Shown here: piece by piece, positions 16,244 to 24,435 of the stretch
Position numbering within the stretch: the first letter of the stretch is position 1
Layout of the letters: every line of letters starts with the position of its first letter
NCBI GenBank assembly: GCA_019747895.1
Contig: JAIEQF010000012.1
Span: 1-44,424 of the forward strand
Source: Chthoniobacterales bacterium
GTDB lineage: Bacteria; Verrucomicrobiota; Verrucomicrobiia; Chthoniobacterales; UBA6821
Reading direction: 5' to 3'
DNA: 44,424 nt
The notes under the pieces: generated by a model
The model's input: the letters and a program-made list of their open reading frames with translations, nothing else
What the model was told of the DNA's origin: nothing
Databases searched by the model: none
Made by a program: the position numbers and the translations under genes

Positions 16244-17004
16244 GAAAGCCAAAAAAGGATACCAAGTGCGAAAAGAAAAATCAAAATCACTCCTTGAGCA
16301 AAACGATGGACCGAGAAGCGACGCGCTTGCTGAGCCACTCCCAGCAGTCCATAACTTCCCCACAACAAAAATGAAACCCAAAATTTTATTCCTGAAATAG
16401 AAATTGCAGACAAGGCGCCAGCGAGAAAACTCATCGTCAGCAATCCCAATCCTAACCACAACAAGCGCGTTGTTGTTATTTCCAATAATTGCATCGGCGG
16501 CAGAAAATGAAAAATGGGAGCAGGCGCTTGCGACTTGAGTTGCGCTTCTTGAAATAAAAACATCAGTGCTGAAACAGAAGCCAATCCTAATGCGCCAAAG
16601 GCAACCAGCGAGAGCGCGGCATGTGCTTCAATCCAGGAATTGAGTGAATGCTGCATCGGAACTGCTGGACCTAGCAATAGCAAGCCCGCCGATTGAAGAA
16701 TCACAATGAGCGGTGCTGTAAAAGTTCCCATCAATGAAACACGATAGGTTGAGCCAATAAGAAGGTAAAACCAACCGATGGCCCAACTCAAAAAAATCAA
16801 CATCTCCGGCAAGGTCGTGATAGGACAAGCGTGTGTTCCTTTTCCCCTCAACGCTAAAAACCAGCTTTGACATAAGACTCCTAAAAAAATCGCCGCAAAA
16901 CTAAACCTCCCGGGATGAATCTGTTTTGCCCTCAATGCCAAGAGCGTCGAGCAAAAACTAAACAAATAAAAAAAGGTGGAGCCCCAGAGGGAAGTTAATT
17001 CCAT
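16240..17004 (-). CDS. HemX/CcsA-like cytochrome c assembly membrane protein
   Basis: 254 residues with about eight hydrophobic helices. The conserved segment is TTLPEMLIFLSWAIGWFYLL, with a His in SWIEAHAALSLVAFGALGLASV, as in the CcsA/CcmC/HemX family that handles haem at the membrane. HemX proteins encoded beside hemA influence HemA level in other bacteria, whereas CcsA-type proteins transport haem to apocytochromes. Sequence alone does not decide between them, but the ATGA overlap with hemA favours the HemX assignment. It begins the minus-strand hem cluster. Confidence 0.82.
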   Translation of the reverse strand: MELTSLWGSTFFYLFSFCSTLLALRAKQIHPGRFSFAAIFLGVLCQSWFLALRGKGTHACPITTLPEMLIFLSWAIGWFYLLIGSTYRVSLMGTFTAPLIVILQSAGLLLLGPAVPMQHSLNSWIEAHAALSLVAFGALGLASVSALMFLFQEAQLKSQAPAPIFHFLPPMQLLEITTTRLLWLGLGLLTMSFLAGALSAISISGIKFWVSFLLWGSYGLLGVAQQARRFSVHRFAQGVILIFLFALGILFWLS

Positions 17005-17060
17005 TTCGAGAATATAATCTTATTTACATGATTTCACAAGAGCTCTACTCAACAGAAATA

Positions 17061-17301
17061 ATACCATCTTTAATAATTAATGAGATTATTTGAGGCAGGA
17101 GTTTTGGTGTTGAGTAAGGCGTCAGACCGAAGCGCTATCCAAAGATAACGCTAGAGATGACAACGATGCTCAGCGCCAAAACATACATGCGGCGTGGCAG
17201 CCGCTGGATCGACTGCCGAAGGCAGCCCGTAAGGGCGAGCCTCGCGGGCGCGAGCGAGTTGCAACAAGTCAAATGGTCTTAGTAATTATTAAAGATGGTA
17301 T
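17061..17301. mobile_element. 241-bp miniature inverted-repeat element, relative of the 165/166-bp element
   Basis: The terminal repeats ATACCATCTTTAATAATTA (17061-17079) and its complement (17283-17301) are 19 bp and perfect. The left interior shares AGACCGA-AGCGCTATC-AAA-GATAACG with the 165/166-bp elements, so the two types have a common core hairpin but different ends. The right interior is GC-rich with small hairpins (GACTGCCGAAGGCAG and GCGGCGTGGCAGCCGC). There is no coding capacity. It lies in the 457-base gap upstream of the HemX-like gene. Confidence 0.75.
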
Positions 17302-17426
17302 AAGCAGGTGAATAGCTGCAAATAAAATTTATTGCCACTAAGCGGCTGCACCAAACAAATCTCGACTGCTTTTCAAAAGCCGTTCACTTCCGGGCAGATT
17401 TTTTTATTTTACCGAAGATCTCGGCA

Positions 17427-17457
17427 ATTCAAACTCAAACTGCAATACTCAAACTGC
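17427..17457. repeat. Heptad-like tract after fumC
   Basis: The tract consists of degenerate ACTCAAA units of about 7 bp immediately 3' of the fumC stop. The same unit occurs as an inverted pair at 24447-24600. No opposite arm is seen here. Confidence 0.6.
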
Positions 17458-17461
17458 TGTT

Positions 17462-18862
17462 TTAGCAGCTCCCTGTCATATTTTTCGCCACGACCCATGC
17501 ATCAAACTGTTCTTCGGTCACGAAACCTAGCGCCAGCGCTGCTTCGCGGAGCGTCATTCCTTCTTGATGCGCTTTCTTTGCGATCTGAGCCGCTTTGTCA
17601 TAGCCGATGTGCGTGTTAAGAGCGGTGACCAACATTAGCGACTCTTTCACATATTTTTTAATTTGTTGATGATTCACTTCAATCCCTTCGACGCAATGTT
17701 CTGTGAAAGAATGGCAGACATCGCCAAGCAGACGTACCGAGTGGAGAAAGTTGTGAATGATGAGCGGTTTAAAAACATTCAGTTCAAAATTTCCCTGTGA
17801 TGCTGCAATGCCGATCGCCGTATCATTTCCCATCACTTGAACGGCCACCATGGTGACCGCCTCACACTGCGTCGGATTTACCTTGCCAGGCATGATCGAT
17901 GAGCCCGGTTCATTTTCAGGCAAGATCAACTCTCCAAGGCCACAACGAGGTCCCGAGCCCAACCAACGAAGATCGTTCGCTATTTTCATGAGCGAAGCAG
18001 CGAGCGATTTTAAGGCGCCACTGGCCATGACAAATTCTCCATGGCTGGCTAATGCAGCAAATTTATTTTCCGCAGAGACAAAACGAAAACCAGTCATCGT
18101 GGCCAAGTAAGCAGCAACTTTTGCTCCAAATTCAGGAGGTGCATTGAGACCAGTCCCAACAGCAGTGCCCCCAATTGCAAGAGGCAACAACCCATCAAGT
18201 GCGACTTCGATGCGTTTCAAATCTTGATCCAACATCGCTACGTAGCCTGAAAATTCCTGCCCCAATGTGATCGGCGTGGCATCTTGCAAATGAGTCCGTC
18301 CAATTTTAACAATGTGTGAAAAAGCTTTGGCTTTTTCATTTAACATATGCCTCAACTCAAGAACCCTTGGCAGGAGATGCTCTTTCAGCACAGCGACTGC
18401 TGCTACATTCATCGCCGTGGGGAATGTATCGTTGGAAGACTGTGATTTGTTCACGTCGTCATTAGGATGAATCGGGGTCTTGGAACCGAGGACACCACCA
18501 GCTAATTCGATCGCACGATTGGAAATCACTTCGTTCGCATTCATATTGCTCTGCGTTCCGCTTCCTGTTTGCCAAATGCGTAGCGGAAAGTGCTCGTTCA
18601 ATTTTCCTGCAATCACTTCATCAGCAGCCTGCACGATGAGCTCTTTTTTTTCTTGGCTCAAAATGCCAAGATCGCAATTCGCCAAAGCACAGGCTTTTTT
18701 GAGCTGCCCCAAGGCTTTGATCAAGGCTGCAGGCTTCACATCATCTCCAATGTTGAAGTGAATGAGCGATCGTGCTGTTTGCGCCCCGTAGTAGCGATGA
18801 TGAGGAACAGGAATCGTTCCCATGCTGTCGAATTCTTGGCGGTGGGTGGTGTTTGAGGTCAC
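17462..18862 (-). CDS. fumC: Class II fumarate hydratase
   Basis: 466 residues, the usual length for FumC. It shows [22 protein letters not shown] at the N-terminus (as [10 protein letters not shown] and YYGAQTARS), [17 protein letters not shown], the [20 protein letters not shown] region with the catalytic residues, [17 protein letters not shown] and the superfamily signature [15 protein letters not shown]. It interconverts fumarate and malate in the TCA cycle without an iron-sulphur cluster. It is a single gene on the minus strand, in a spacer that holds a palindromic element upstream and a short repeat tract downstream. Confidence 0.97.
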   Translation of the reverse strand: MTSNTTHRQEFDSMGTIPVPHHRYYGAQTARSLIHFNIGDDVKPAALIKALGQLKKACALANCDLGILSQEKKELIVQAADEVIAGKLNEHFPLRIWQTGSGTQSNMNANEVISNRAIELAGGVLGSKTPIHPNDDVNKSQSSNDTFPTAMNVAAVAVLKEHLLPRVLELRHMLNEKAKAFSHIVKIGRTHLQDATPITLGQEFSGYVAMLDQDLKRIEVALDGLLPLAIGGTAVGTGLNAPPEFGAKVAAYLATMTGFRFVSAENKFAALASHGEFVMASGALKSLAASLMKIANDLRWLGSGPRCGLGELILPENEPGSSIMPGKVNPTQCEAVTMVAVQVMGNDTAIGIAASQGNFELNVFKPLIIHNFLHSVRLLGDVCHSFTEHCVEGIEVNHQQIKKYVKESLMLVTALNTHIGYDKAAQIAKKAHQEGMTLREAALALGFVTEEQFDAWVVAKNMTGSC

Positions 18863-18960
18863 GGTTATGATATTGTAAAAAAATAAATCAGATGAAAGAA
18901 AAATCTAGGACTCTACCAAAGAATAAAGTTTAACAAAATTGAAAATACTTCACTACAAAT

Positions 18961-19105
18961 AAAACTGTCTCAGAAATTCGCTGATGCGGATGAAGAGCCA
19001 GGAGAGGCGGCGCACAGCGGCTGAGTGTATAGTTAATACTCGATGACGCGAGCACCGACGCGACACAGCTCTTCGCCGCAGCAGTAGAATTAATGAGACA
19101 GTTTT
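18961..19105. repeat. Palindromic element copy 4, at the 3' end of queD (uninterrupted type copy)
   Basis: The core runs from ATTCGCTGATGCGGATGAAG to CTTCGCCGCAGCAGTAGAAT. The centre GAGTGTATAGTTAATACTC is itself palindromic. The outer arms AAAACTGTCTCA (18961-18972) and TGAGACAGTTTT (to 19105) are specific to this copy and lead into a T-rich stretch on the minus strand, so the whole could end queD transcripts. The queD stop directly abuts the arm. Confidence 0.85.
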
Positions 19106-19459
19106 TTATTCGCCTCGATAAGTACACCTAGCCTTCGGCGTCTCATGAATGACAATTTCATAGAGGCCAGGCAACTGAGGCGCCAGCTTTTCCCAAAACC
19201 AACCACACATATTTTCGATAGTTGGATTTTCAAGTCCCTCGATGTCGTTCAAGTAAGAATGATCCACAAGCTCGATCAAAGGAGCCATCGCTTTGCTGAT
19301 GAGAGCATGATCGCAGAAGTATCCTGTCGTTGGATCTTTCTCACCTTTTAAGGAAATCTCGATTTTAAAACTATGCCCATGCATCTTTTTGCAACGGGTG
19401 ATGTGAGGCACTGTCTGTGCGGCTTCGAATCTGAATTTTTTAGTGAGGATAACTTGCAT
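19106..19459 (-). CDS. queD: 6-carboxy-5,6,7,8-tetrahydropterin synthase
   Basis: 117 residues, the normal QueD length. The zinc ligands are H19 plus H27 and H29 in CKKMHGHSF, and the catalytic Cys is C23. The rest of the fold is visible in VDHSYLNDI, NPTIENMCGWFWEKL and the C-terminal ETPKARCTYRG with the pterin-binding Glu. It converts dihydroneopterin triphosphate to carboxytetrahydropterin, the second step toward queuosine in tRNA. The other queuosine genes are not in the window. The start lies against a heptad tract. Confidence 0.93.
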   Translation of the reverse strand: MQVILTKKFRFEAAQTVPHITRCKKMHGHSFKIEISLKGEKDPTTGYFCDHALISKAMAPLIELVDHSYLNDIEGLENPTIENMCGWFWEKLAPQLPGLYEIVIHETPKARCTYRGE

Positions 19460-19620
19460 GATCAGGTAGCAGGTTACAGATTACAGGTCGCAGGAAAATC
19501 TTTTTTTATTTTTCTCTCATTTTATTTTTCTTAATCAGCTCATCCTGATGAAATGAAAAAGCTATATAAAATTTTTCCTGTAACCTCCAGCCCTTCATCT
19601 GTAACCTGCTCCCATGATCA
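19455..19620. repeat. Inverted pair of heptad tracts between divergent queD and spmAB
   Basis: GTTACAG/ATTACAG-type units occupy 19463-19494, with the complementary arrangement at 19578-19609. Each tract runs directly to a start codon, and both genes begin with an ATG adjoining TGATCA, so the symmetry includes the start codons. The 83-base AT-rich interior must hold both promoters. Confidence 0.75.
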
Positions 19621-20927
19621 ACCCCATCTGGTTAGGACTCCTTCTCATCGGCATTATCACAGGGCTCCTCACGGGTCATCTTGAAGCAGTCACAGCAGCA
19701 ACGTTCGAAGCTTGCAAGACGGCCATCATGACCATCTCTCTTCCTCTCGCAGGAGTCATGGCCCTCTGGCTCGGAATCATGCGGCTTGCTGAAAAATCAG
19801 GAGCCCTTCAAAAACTCGCTGCGTTGTTGCGACCACTCCTTGTCAGACTTTTTCCTGATGTCCCCCCCAATCATCCCGCGATGGGATCGATCGTGATGAA
19901 CATTGCCGCCAACATGCTGGGGCTTGGCAATGCAGCCACTCCTCTTGGGCTTCGCGCGATGCAAGATTTGCAAACACTCAATCGCCGCCCCGGCGTAGCG
20001 ACTAATGCGATGTGTACTTTTTTGGCGATCAACACGAGCTCCATTCAGCTGATTCCTGCCACGGCCATCGGAATTTTGGCAGCCGCTGGCGCGATTCATC
20101 CGACTTCGATCATCGGCACAGCTCTCATCGCTTCCACTTGCTCCTGCATCTTCGGCATCACTGCAGCAAAACTTCTCCAACGCATGCCCGTTTTTTCATT
20201 ACCACCGTTGCCCTCGTTGCCAACATCAAAAAGCATCGCAATGGAATCAACCAGCGCTCCAGCTTTTGAAATCAGCGTTCCACCAAAACCCCTCTCCACT
20301 TTTGGAAAAGGAACACTCTTTCTTTTTGTGATGCTTTTTGTGGGAGCTGCGTGGCAGATAGCAGCGCGCCGCGCAGGCTCTATCTCCCTATTTTTAGGGA
20401 TTCTTGAGACAATCTCGCTTTTGGCCATTCCGTTTCTTCTCGGTTTTTTCCCGCTCTACGCTTTCTTGCGCGGCGTTCCTGTCTATGAAGAATTTGTGGA
20501 AGGTGCCAAAGAAGGGTTTCAAGTTATCCTGCGCATTTTTCCTTACCTCGTGGCGATCTTGGTTGCGATTGGAATTTTTCGCGCTGCAGGATGTATCGAT
20601 TTTTTAAGTCATCTCCTAGCTCCCCTTCTTGATCGCATTGGACTCCCTTCTCAATTATTGCCGCTTATTTTTGTGAGACCGTTGAGTGGCGGCGCTGCGG
20701 TTGGCTGCTTTGCAGAAATAGTGAAGAGTGCGGGACCAAATAGTTTTGTGAGTCAATTAGCAGGCACCATTCTCGGTGGCACCGAAACAACACTCTATGT
20801 CCTCGCTGTCTACTTTGGTTCTGTAGCAATCAAACGAGGACGCCATGCCTTGGCAGCTGGGCTCATTGCGGATACAGCAGGCGTCGTTGCCTCACTCATC
20901 ATTTGTCATTTGCTGTGGAAAAATTAA
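19614..20927 (+). CDS. Fused SpmA-SpmB nucleoside-recognition membrane protein
   Basis: 437 residues and about ten hydrophobic helices in two nucleoside-recognition (Gate) domains. The N-terminal SpmA-like half has VMALWLGIMRLAEKSGALQK, NMLGLGNAATPLGLRAM and TFLAINTSSIQLIPATAIGI. The C-terminal SpmB-like half has RIFPYLVAILVAIGIFRAAG and FVRPLSGGAAVGCFAEI. In Bacillus, SpmA and SpmB act in spore core dehydration; in non-sporulating bacteria the fusion is common and its role is unknown, presumably transport of a small solute. It is a single plus-strand gene. Confidence 0.88.
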   Translation: MINPIWLGLLLIGIITGLLTGHLEAVTAATFEACKTAIMTISLPLAGVMALWLGIMRLAEKSGALQKLAALLRPLLVRLFPDVPPNHPAMGSIVMNIAANMLGLGNAATPLGLRAMQDLQTLNRRPGVATNAMCTFLAINTSSIQLIPATAIGILAAAGAIHPTSIIGTALIASTCSCIFGITAAKLLQRMPVFSLPPLPSLPTSKSIAMESTSAPAFEISVPPKPLSTFGKGTLFLFVMLFVGAAWQIAARRAGSISLFLGILETISLLAIPFLLGFFPLYAFLRGVPVYEEFVEGAKEGFQVILRIFPYLVAILVAIGIFRAAGCIDFLSHLLAPLLDRIGLPSQLLPLIFVRPLSGGAAVGCFAEIVKSAGPNSFVSQLAGTILGGTETTLYVLAVYFGSVAIKRGRHALAAGLIADTAGVVASLIICHLLWKN

Positions 20928-20953
20928 CCGCAAAGAATATTTAGAAAAAAAGG

Positions 20954-21032
20954 AATAGCCACAAAAGAACACAAGGAACACGAAAAATTAAAAATCTTTT
21001 CTTTGTGTTCCTTGTGTTCTTTTGTGGCTATT
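20954..21032. repeat. 28-bp perfect inverted repeat after spmAB
   Basis: The arm at 20954-20981, beginning AATAGCCACAAAAGAACAC, is perfectly complementary to 21005-21032, with a 23-base AT-rich loop. The arm is built of repeated AGAACACAA-like units. It can form a very stable hairpin and may end spmAB transcripts. The same sequence recurs at 37438-37596 and, as one arm, at 10034. Confidence 0.85.
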
Positions 21033-21078
21033 TTCTTTCTTTTTCCTGTGAGTTTCTTGTGATTAAATAGCAACCTTC

Positions 21079-21432
21079 ATGTTCCAAGTTATTTTCAATC
21101 CTATCAGTGCCGCTGAAATGAGCGTGCTCCCCAAAGAACTGCAACTTGATCTTCTGTGCGAGTTCCAAGTTTTACCTCAAGACCTCGAAAGTCTCGGCAA
21201 TGAAAAATTTGGTGCGATTCATCGTGATGGGAGAAAACTTTTTCGTTATCGTTGCGTCGACTATCGCATCTACTTTGAGGCACATCCCAAGGGAGTGATC
21301 GTTCATCGCGTTCTTCATAAAAATACCATTCGCGATTTTCTTTATCGCTCGGAGCTTCCGATGACCGAAGATGAACAGATTGCTGATGCTGGAGCTTTTT
21401 GGCAATTAATCGATGAGGGAGCTACAAGCTAA
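21079..21432 (+). CDS. RelE/ParE-superfamily toxin-like protein without an antitoxin
   Basis: 117 residues. The RelE-like fold is suggested by VIFNPISAAEMSVLPKELQ, then EKFGAIHRDGRKLFRYRCVDYRIYFE and VIVHRVLHKNT, the last matching the basic strand pattern of RelE-type mRNA interferases. It carries an extra C-terminal tail (MTEDEQIADAGAFWQLIDE) seen in a widespread branch of uncertain function. No antitoxin-sized gene adjoins it: upstream is a hairpin and downstream an inverted repeat. It may be a solitary or domesticated member. Toxin activity is inferred from fold only. Confidence 0.8.
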   Translation: MFQVIFNPISAAEMSVLPKELQLDLLCEFQVLPQDLESLGNEKFGAIHRDGRKLFRYRCVDYRIYFEAHPKGVIVHRVLHKNTIRDFLYRSELPMTEDEQIADAGAFWQLIDEGATS

Positions 21433-21436
21433 TAAA

Positions 21437-21600
21437 ATTCACAGGGATGGAAGCGATAGAAGGGATAAAATAAATTTTCTTTTTAGCTTCTATAAATTTT
21501 TTTTAATTAGTTTTCGATAAATTCTGGCAACACTTCTAAAAATATATTTCACTTTCAAAAAACTTCTTTTATTCCTTCTATCGCTTCCATCCCTGTGAAT
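21437..21600. repeat. 27-bp perfect inverted repeat enclosing the spacer upstream of the AhbA/B-like gene
   Basis: The arm from 21437 (ATTCACAGGGATGGAAGCGA) is exactly complementary to 21574-21600. The left arm follows the RelE-like stop by four bases, and the right arm contains the GTG start of the next gene. About 110 AT-rich bases lie between. Confidence 0.85.
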
Positions 21601-22731
21601 ATTCCCCAGCCTACTCCTACCGAACACAACGATCCCATCAACGCGGCTATCCTCGCAATCTCCGAAGATAAGATTGCTGGATTTCATGAAGATCCTTTTT
21701 CATTGATTGCGGAGAAATCAGGCCAGCCACTCGAGGTCGTTTTATCAAGAATCCGAGCCATGCTAGAAGCGGGTACGATTCGCCGAGTCCGTCAGACACT
21801 CATTGCAAATAATTTGGCGCCAGGGTCGCTTGTTGCATGGCGTATCCCTGAGGGAAAGCTCGATACCGCTTTTGATTTTATGTTTCGCGAAGACCCTTTC
21901 TCCGGACATGTGGTCACTCGCTCAACAGATGCCAATATTCCTGGTGGAGCTTTTAAACTTTGGACCACGATTAAAGTGCCCACCGAATTTTCACTCCAAG
22001 AACATTGCGAACTCCTTCAGCAAAAAACCGGAGCCGAGAGTTTTCGACTCATGCCTGCCAAAGGAATTTTTGCACTTGGCGTGGGTCATGTTCGTCGCAA
22101 AACATCTCAACCCGGGGATCGCGCCGATCAGCCCGCAACGATGATGATGCCTTCTGTGGTCAAGCTCACTAATCGCGAATGGGAAATTCTTTTGGAATTA
22201 AAACGCGAGTTTCTTCCCGAAGAAATCACCTCCTTTCCATGGCGCCAACGTGCTGAAAAAGCCGGCATCCCGGAAGAAGAATTTTTGGCGATTGGACGCT
22301 CCTTGGAGGAGAGAAAACTGTTGGGGCGCTTCTCCACTTTTTTAGAACATGTCAAACCCTCTGCAACAGGCGTGCGAGTAACTCGTTTTAACGGCCTCTT
22401 CCATTGGGCTGTCCCTCCAGGACGTGAGGCAGAAGCTGGCGCAGAAATTGGCCGCCACGATATTATGACTCATTGCTATTGGCGAGAAGGAGGCCCGGAG
22501 TTTCACCATGTCAACATCATGGGAGTAGCTCACGGAACTGATCGCGGACGCCTCTTCGAACATAAAGCAGCTATGGACCAACACCTACAAGAAGCTGGTA
22601 TTCCCCTGCTCTACACAAACGTTTTTTGGGGAGGCAGGAGTGAAATTAAACCTTCCGAAATTTCTCCGATCATTTACAAAGAGTGGTTGAAGAAGATGCA
22701 TAACTCCCAACGTACCGCTGGGAGTTGTTGA
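21595..22731 (+). CDS. AhbA-AhbB-like fused siroheme decarboxylase (Lrp/AsnC-type fold)
   Basis: 378 residues in two homologous halves, each a winged helix followed by a Lrp/AsnC-like effector domain. The first (about 12-175) has LIAEKSGQPLEVVLSRIRAM and GTIRRVRQTL; the second (about 190-365) has LTNREWEILLELKREF, ARRYGF-like GLFHWAVPPGRE and HCYWREGGPEFHHVNIMGVAHG. Such proteins were long annotated as AsnC regulators; AhbA/AhbB and NirDLGH remove two acetate carboxyls from siroheme on the route to haem or haem d1. With CobA-HemD nearby, that role is plausible. The start is a GTG inside an inverted-repeat arm with no clear ribosome site; the next Met is inside the fold. Confidence 0.82.
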   Translation: MNIPQPTPTEHNDPINAAILAISEDKIAGFHEDPFSLIAEKSGQPLEVVLSRIRAMLEAGTIRRVRQTLIANNLAPGSLVAWRIPEGKLDTAFDFMFREDPFSGHVVTRSTDANIPGGAFKLWTTIKVPTEFSLQEHCELLQQKTGAESFRLMPAKGIFALGVGHVRRKTSQPGDRADQPATMMMPSVVKLTNREWEILLELKREFLPEEITSFPWRQRAEKAGIPEEEFLAIGRSLEERKLLGRFSTFLEHVKPSATGVRVTRFNGLFHWAVPPGREAEAGAEIGRHDIMTHCYWREGGPEFHHVNIMGVAHGTDRGRLFEHKAAMDQHLQEAGIPLLYTNVFWGGRSEIKPSEISPIIYKEWLKKMHNSQRTAGSC

Positions 22732-22780
22732 ACGCTGCTTCGCAGCTGTTGAGGTGTTGAAGAGTTGAAGGGAAGCTCCG
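22702..22780. repeat. Hairpin and GTTGAAG-type tract at the 3' end of the AhbA/B-like gene
   Basis: AACTCCCAACGTACCGCTGG continues to GAGTT to form an 8-bp stem that spans the last codons. It is followed by the mini-hairpin GCTGCTTCGCAGC and degenerate TGTTGAG/AGTTGAA units. It could terminate transcription, but lacks a good T-run. Confidence 0.55.
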
Positions 22781-22892
22781 TATCATGTGCCTTTCTTTTT
22801 TACAAATGATGTCCTTTTAACCTGGCGCAAAATTTCTCAAAAAACTTTAGTTTTCTTTTTTTAAATTTTCTTTTCTATCTTGAACAGTAATT

Positions 22893-23615
22893 ATGCGTCC
22901 TAAAAACTCCAAGACAACGCCTCTACCTACGAAGCCTGCTGGAAATCCTTTCTTTAGCATCACATTAAAAATCTTGATCGGCATTGCCACGATCCAACTT
23001 GCTGCAGCTCTCATCGTATTGGCTCCACGCGTGACGACGACTTTGGTTGGGCTACTTCCTCACAAAACTCCAAGCGCTTCAGAAAAATTGCTACCAATAG
23101 TTGACTCTCATCAAAAAAAAGCAACTCCACTTTCCTCGCGATCAGAAAGTGGACCCTCTCGCAATGAAGTAGTTGCTAAAGCTGAGACCGCATTGGTTGA
23201 AGGCAACAATCCGCAACCGGGCGCCAGTTTGAGCATCATCGATATCCGGCATACTCAGGGCAACCTAGGAGAGCAGATGCTTAAAATTGCCATCAAATCA
23301 CAAACACAGGAACCAATTTCGATTCCCGATATTAAAGTCCAAGTCTATTTTTATGACCAACAAGGAGAGGAGATTATTGCCAGCAAAGCGCCTGTCACCT
23401 CACGCTGGGTCCGTTCTCCTGTTGAATGGAAAGATGCGGAACCAGAGATTTTAGAAGTCACTTATCAACCCGAAACTGTCACGCCAGATCTTTATTACGT
23501 CGGTTATGTCGTCGCTGTTTATTACAAAGGAGAACTTCAAAGCTATCGTGCCGACCCCGTCAAGCTGACGAATCAATTTCCGATCAAGGTGTTTATTGGG
23601 CATAATGAAATCTGA
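22893..23615 (+). CDS. Membrane-anchored protein with a C-terminal beta-rich domain, unknown function
   Basis: 240 residues. A basic, Pro/Thr-rich N-terminus (MRPKNSKTTPLPTKPAG) precedes one transmembrane helix (about 24-48), then a Ser/Pro linker, then a domain from about residue 110 to the end. The domain is mostly beta by pattern: LGEQMLKIAIKSQ, IKVQVYFYDQQGEEI, VEWKDAEPEILEVTYQPE and YYVGYVVAVYYKGELQSYR. The layout suggests a cytoplasmic N-terminus and a periplasmic immunoglobulin-like domain. I do not recognise a named family. A palindromic element begins at its stop codon. Confidence 0.75.
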   Translation: MRPKNSKTTPLPTKPAGNPFFSITLKILIGIATIQLAAALIVLAPRVTTTLVGLLPHKTPSASEKLLPIVDSHQKKATPLSSRSESGPSRNEVVAKAETALVEGNNPQPGASLSIIDIRHTQGNLGEQMLKIAIKSQTQEPISIPDIKVQVYFYDQQGEEIIASKAPVTSRWVRSPVEWKDAEPEILEVTYQPETVTPDLYYVGYVVAVYYKGELQSYRADPVKLTNQFPIKVFIGHNEI

Positions 23616-23758
23616 AAAATTGCTTTTATACTCTACTGAGGCAGGGTACTACTGCGTCACTCCGGTGCTCGTCGCTTCACGTATTAATATACGCTCAGCG
23701 CCTGCGCTCCGAGGTTCCTTGTATTACATCTGCCTCAGCGAACCTAAAAGCAATTTTA
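23616..23758. repeat. Palindromic element copy 5 (inverse orientation), after the membrane-anchored unknown
   Basis: Read on the minus strand it matches the family: CGCTGAGGCAG, GCGCAGGCGCTGAGCGTATA, TACGTGAAGCGACGAGCACCGG and CTGCCTCAGTAGAG. It is a divergent subtype shared with the copy at 29211. The outer arms AAAATTGCTTTTA (23616-23628) and TAAAAGCAATTTTA (to 23758) are specific to it. The left arm starts at the base after the TGA stop. Confidence 0.8.
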
Positions 23759-23820
23759 GCTGAGCCTACTTTGAACTAAAAAATCTTGCCTCTAGAATCT
23801 ATTTTTTTATCCTTAAGAAG

Positions 23821-24432
23821 ATGCGTGTTTCTTCTTTTTTCTTACCTTTTGTTGTTCTCACCGCTCTCTTTTTTTCGAGCTGTGCTTCGTATGACCATCG
23901 CCTTGATGATCACTCATTGAAATATCTTGGCACCGATGGATCCTTGACGCGCCAATCGCGCTTGTCCTTAGCAGATCAAATTTCTTACTGGGATGCTGAG
24001 AATGTTCCAGGTTCTCCTTCCATCGTCATCGACTTGAGTGAACAACGACTTTACTATTACAAAGGAAACAAACTAGTTGGAGTCTCTGCGGTTTCGACGG
24101 GATGTGAAGGACGAGAGACAAAAATAGGGCATTATAAAATTAGCAAAAAAGACCTTCACCATGTTTCTTCGGAATGTGGTGACTATGTCAACAGTCAGGG
24201 AGAAGTGGTCGTCAAAAATATCGTCACCAAAGAAATCAAAATGCCGAAAGGAGCTCATTTTGTCGGCTCTCCCATGCCTTATTTCATGATGATTTATCCA
24301 GGTGTTGGAATGCATACCGGTTTTCTTCCAGGCGTTCCTGATTCTCATGGTTGCATCAGACTTCCCGATCGCATGGCGAAGAAGTTCTTTGAAGTGACGC
24401 CCATTGGTACACCAGTAACAGTACAAAGATAG
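23821..24432 (+). CDS. L,D-transpeptidase (YkuD domain), probable lipoprotein
   Basis: 203 residues. The N-terminus FLPFVVLTALFFSSC is a signal peptide with a plausible lipobox Cys at 21. The YkuD catalytic domain spans about 60-200: IVIDLSEQRLYYYKGNKLV at its start and the catalytic His/Cys motif in GMHTGFLPGVPDSHGCIRLP, with C in SHGCIR. It would cross-link peptidoglycan stems through meso-diaminopimelate (3-3 links) or attach proteins to the wall. It is a single gene; the N-terminal acidic stretch between signal and domain has no recognisable motif. Confidence 0.92.
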   Translation: MRVSSFFLPFVVLTALFFSSCASYDHRLDDHSLKYLGTDGSLTRQSRLSLADQISYWDAENVPGSPSIVIDLSEQRLYYYKGNKLVGVSAVSTGCEGRETKIGHYKISKKDLHHVSSECGDYVNSQGEVVVKNIVTKEIKMPKGAHFVGSPMPYFMMIYPGVGMHTGFLPGVPDSHGCIRLPDRMAKKFFEVTPIGTPVTVQR

Positions 24433-24435
24433 CGA

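Noticed and set aside
16244-16459. 72-residue N-terminal extension of HemA
   Set aside because: It overlaps the HemX-like coding sequence in another frame, and the conserved HemA start is exactly at 16243.
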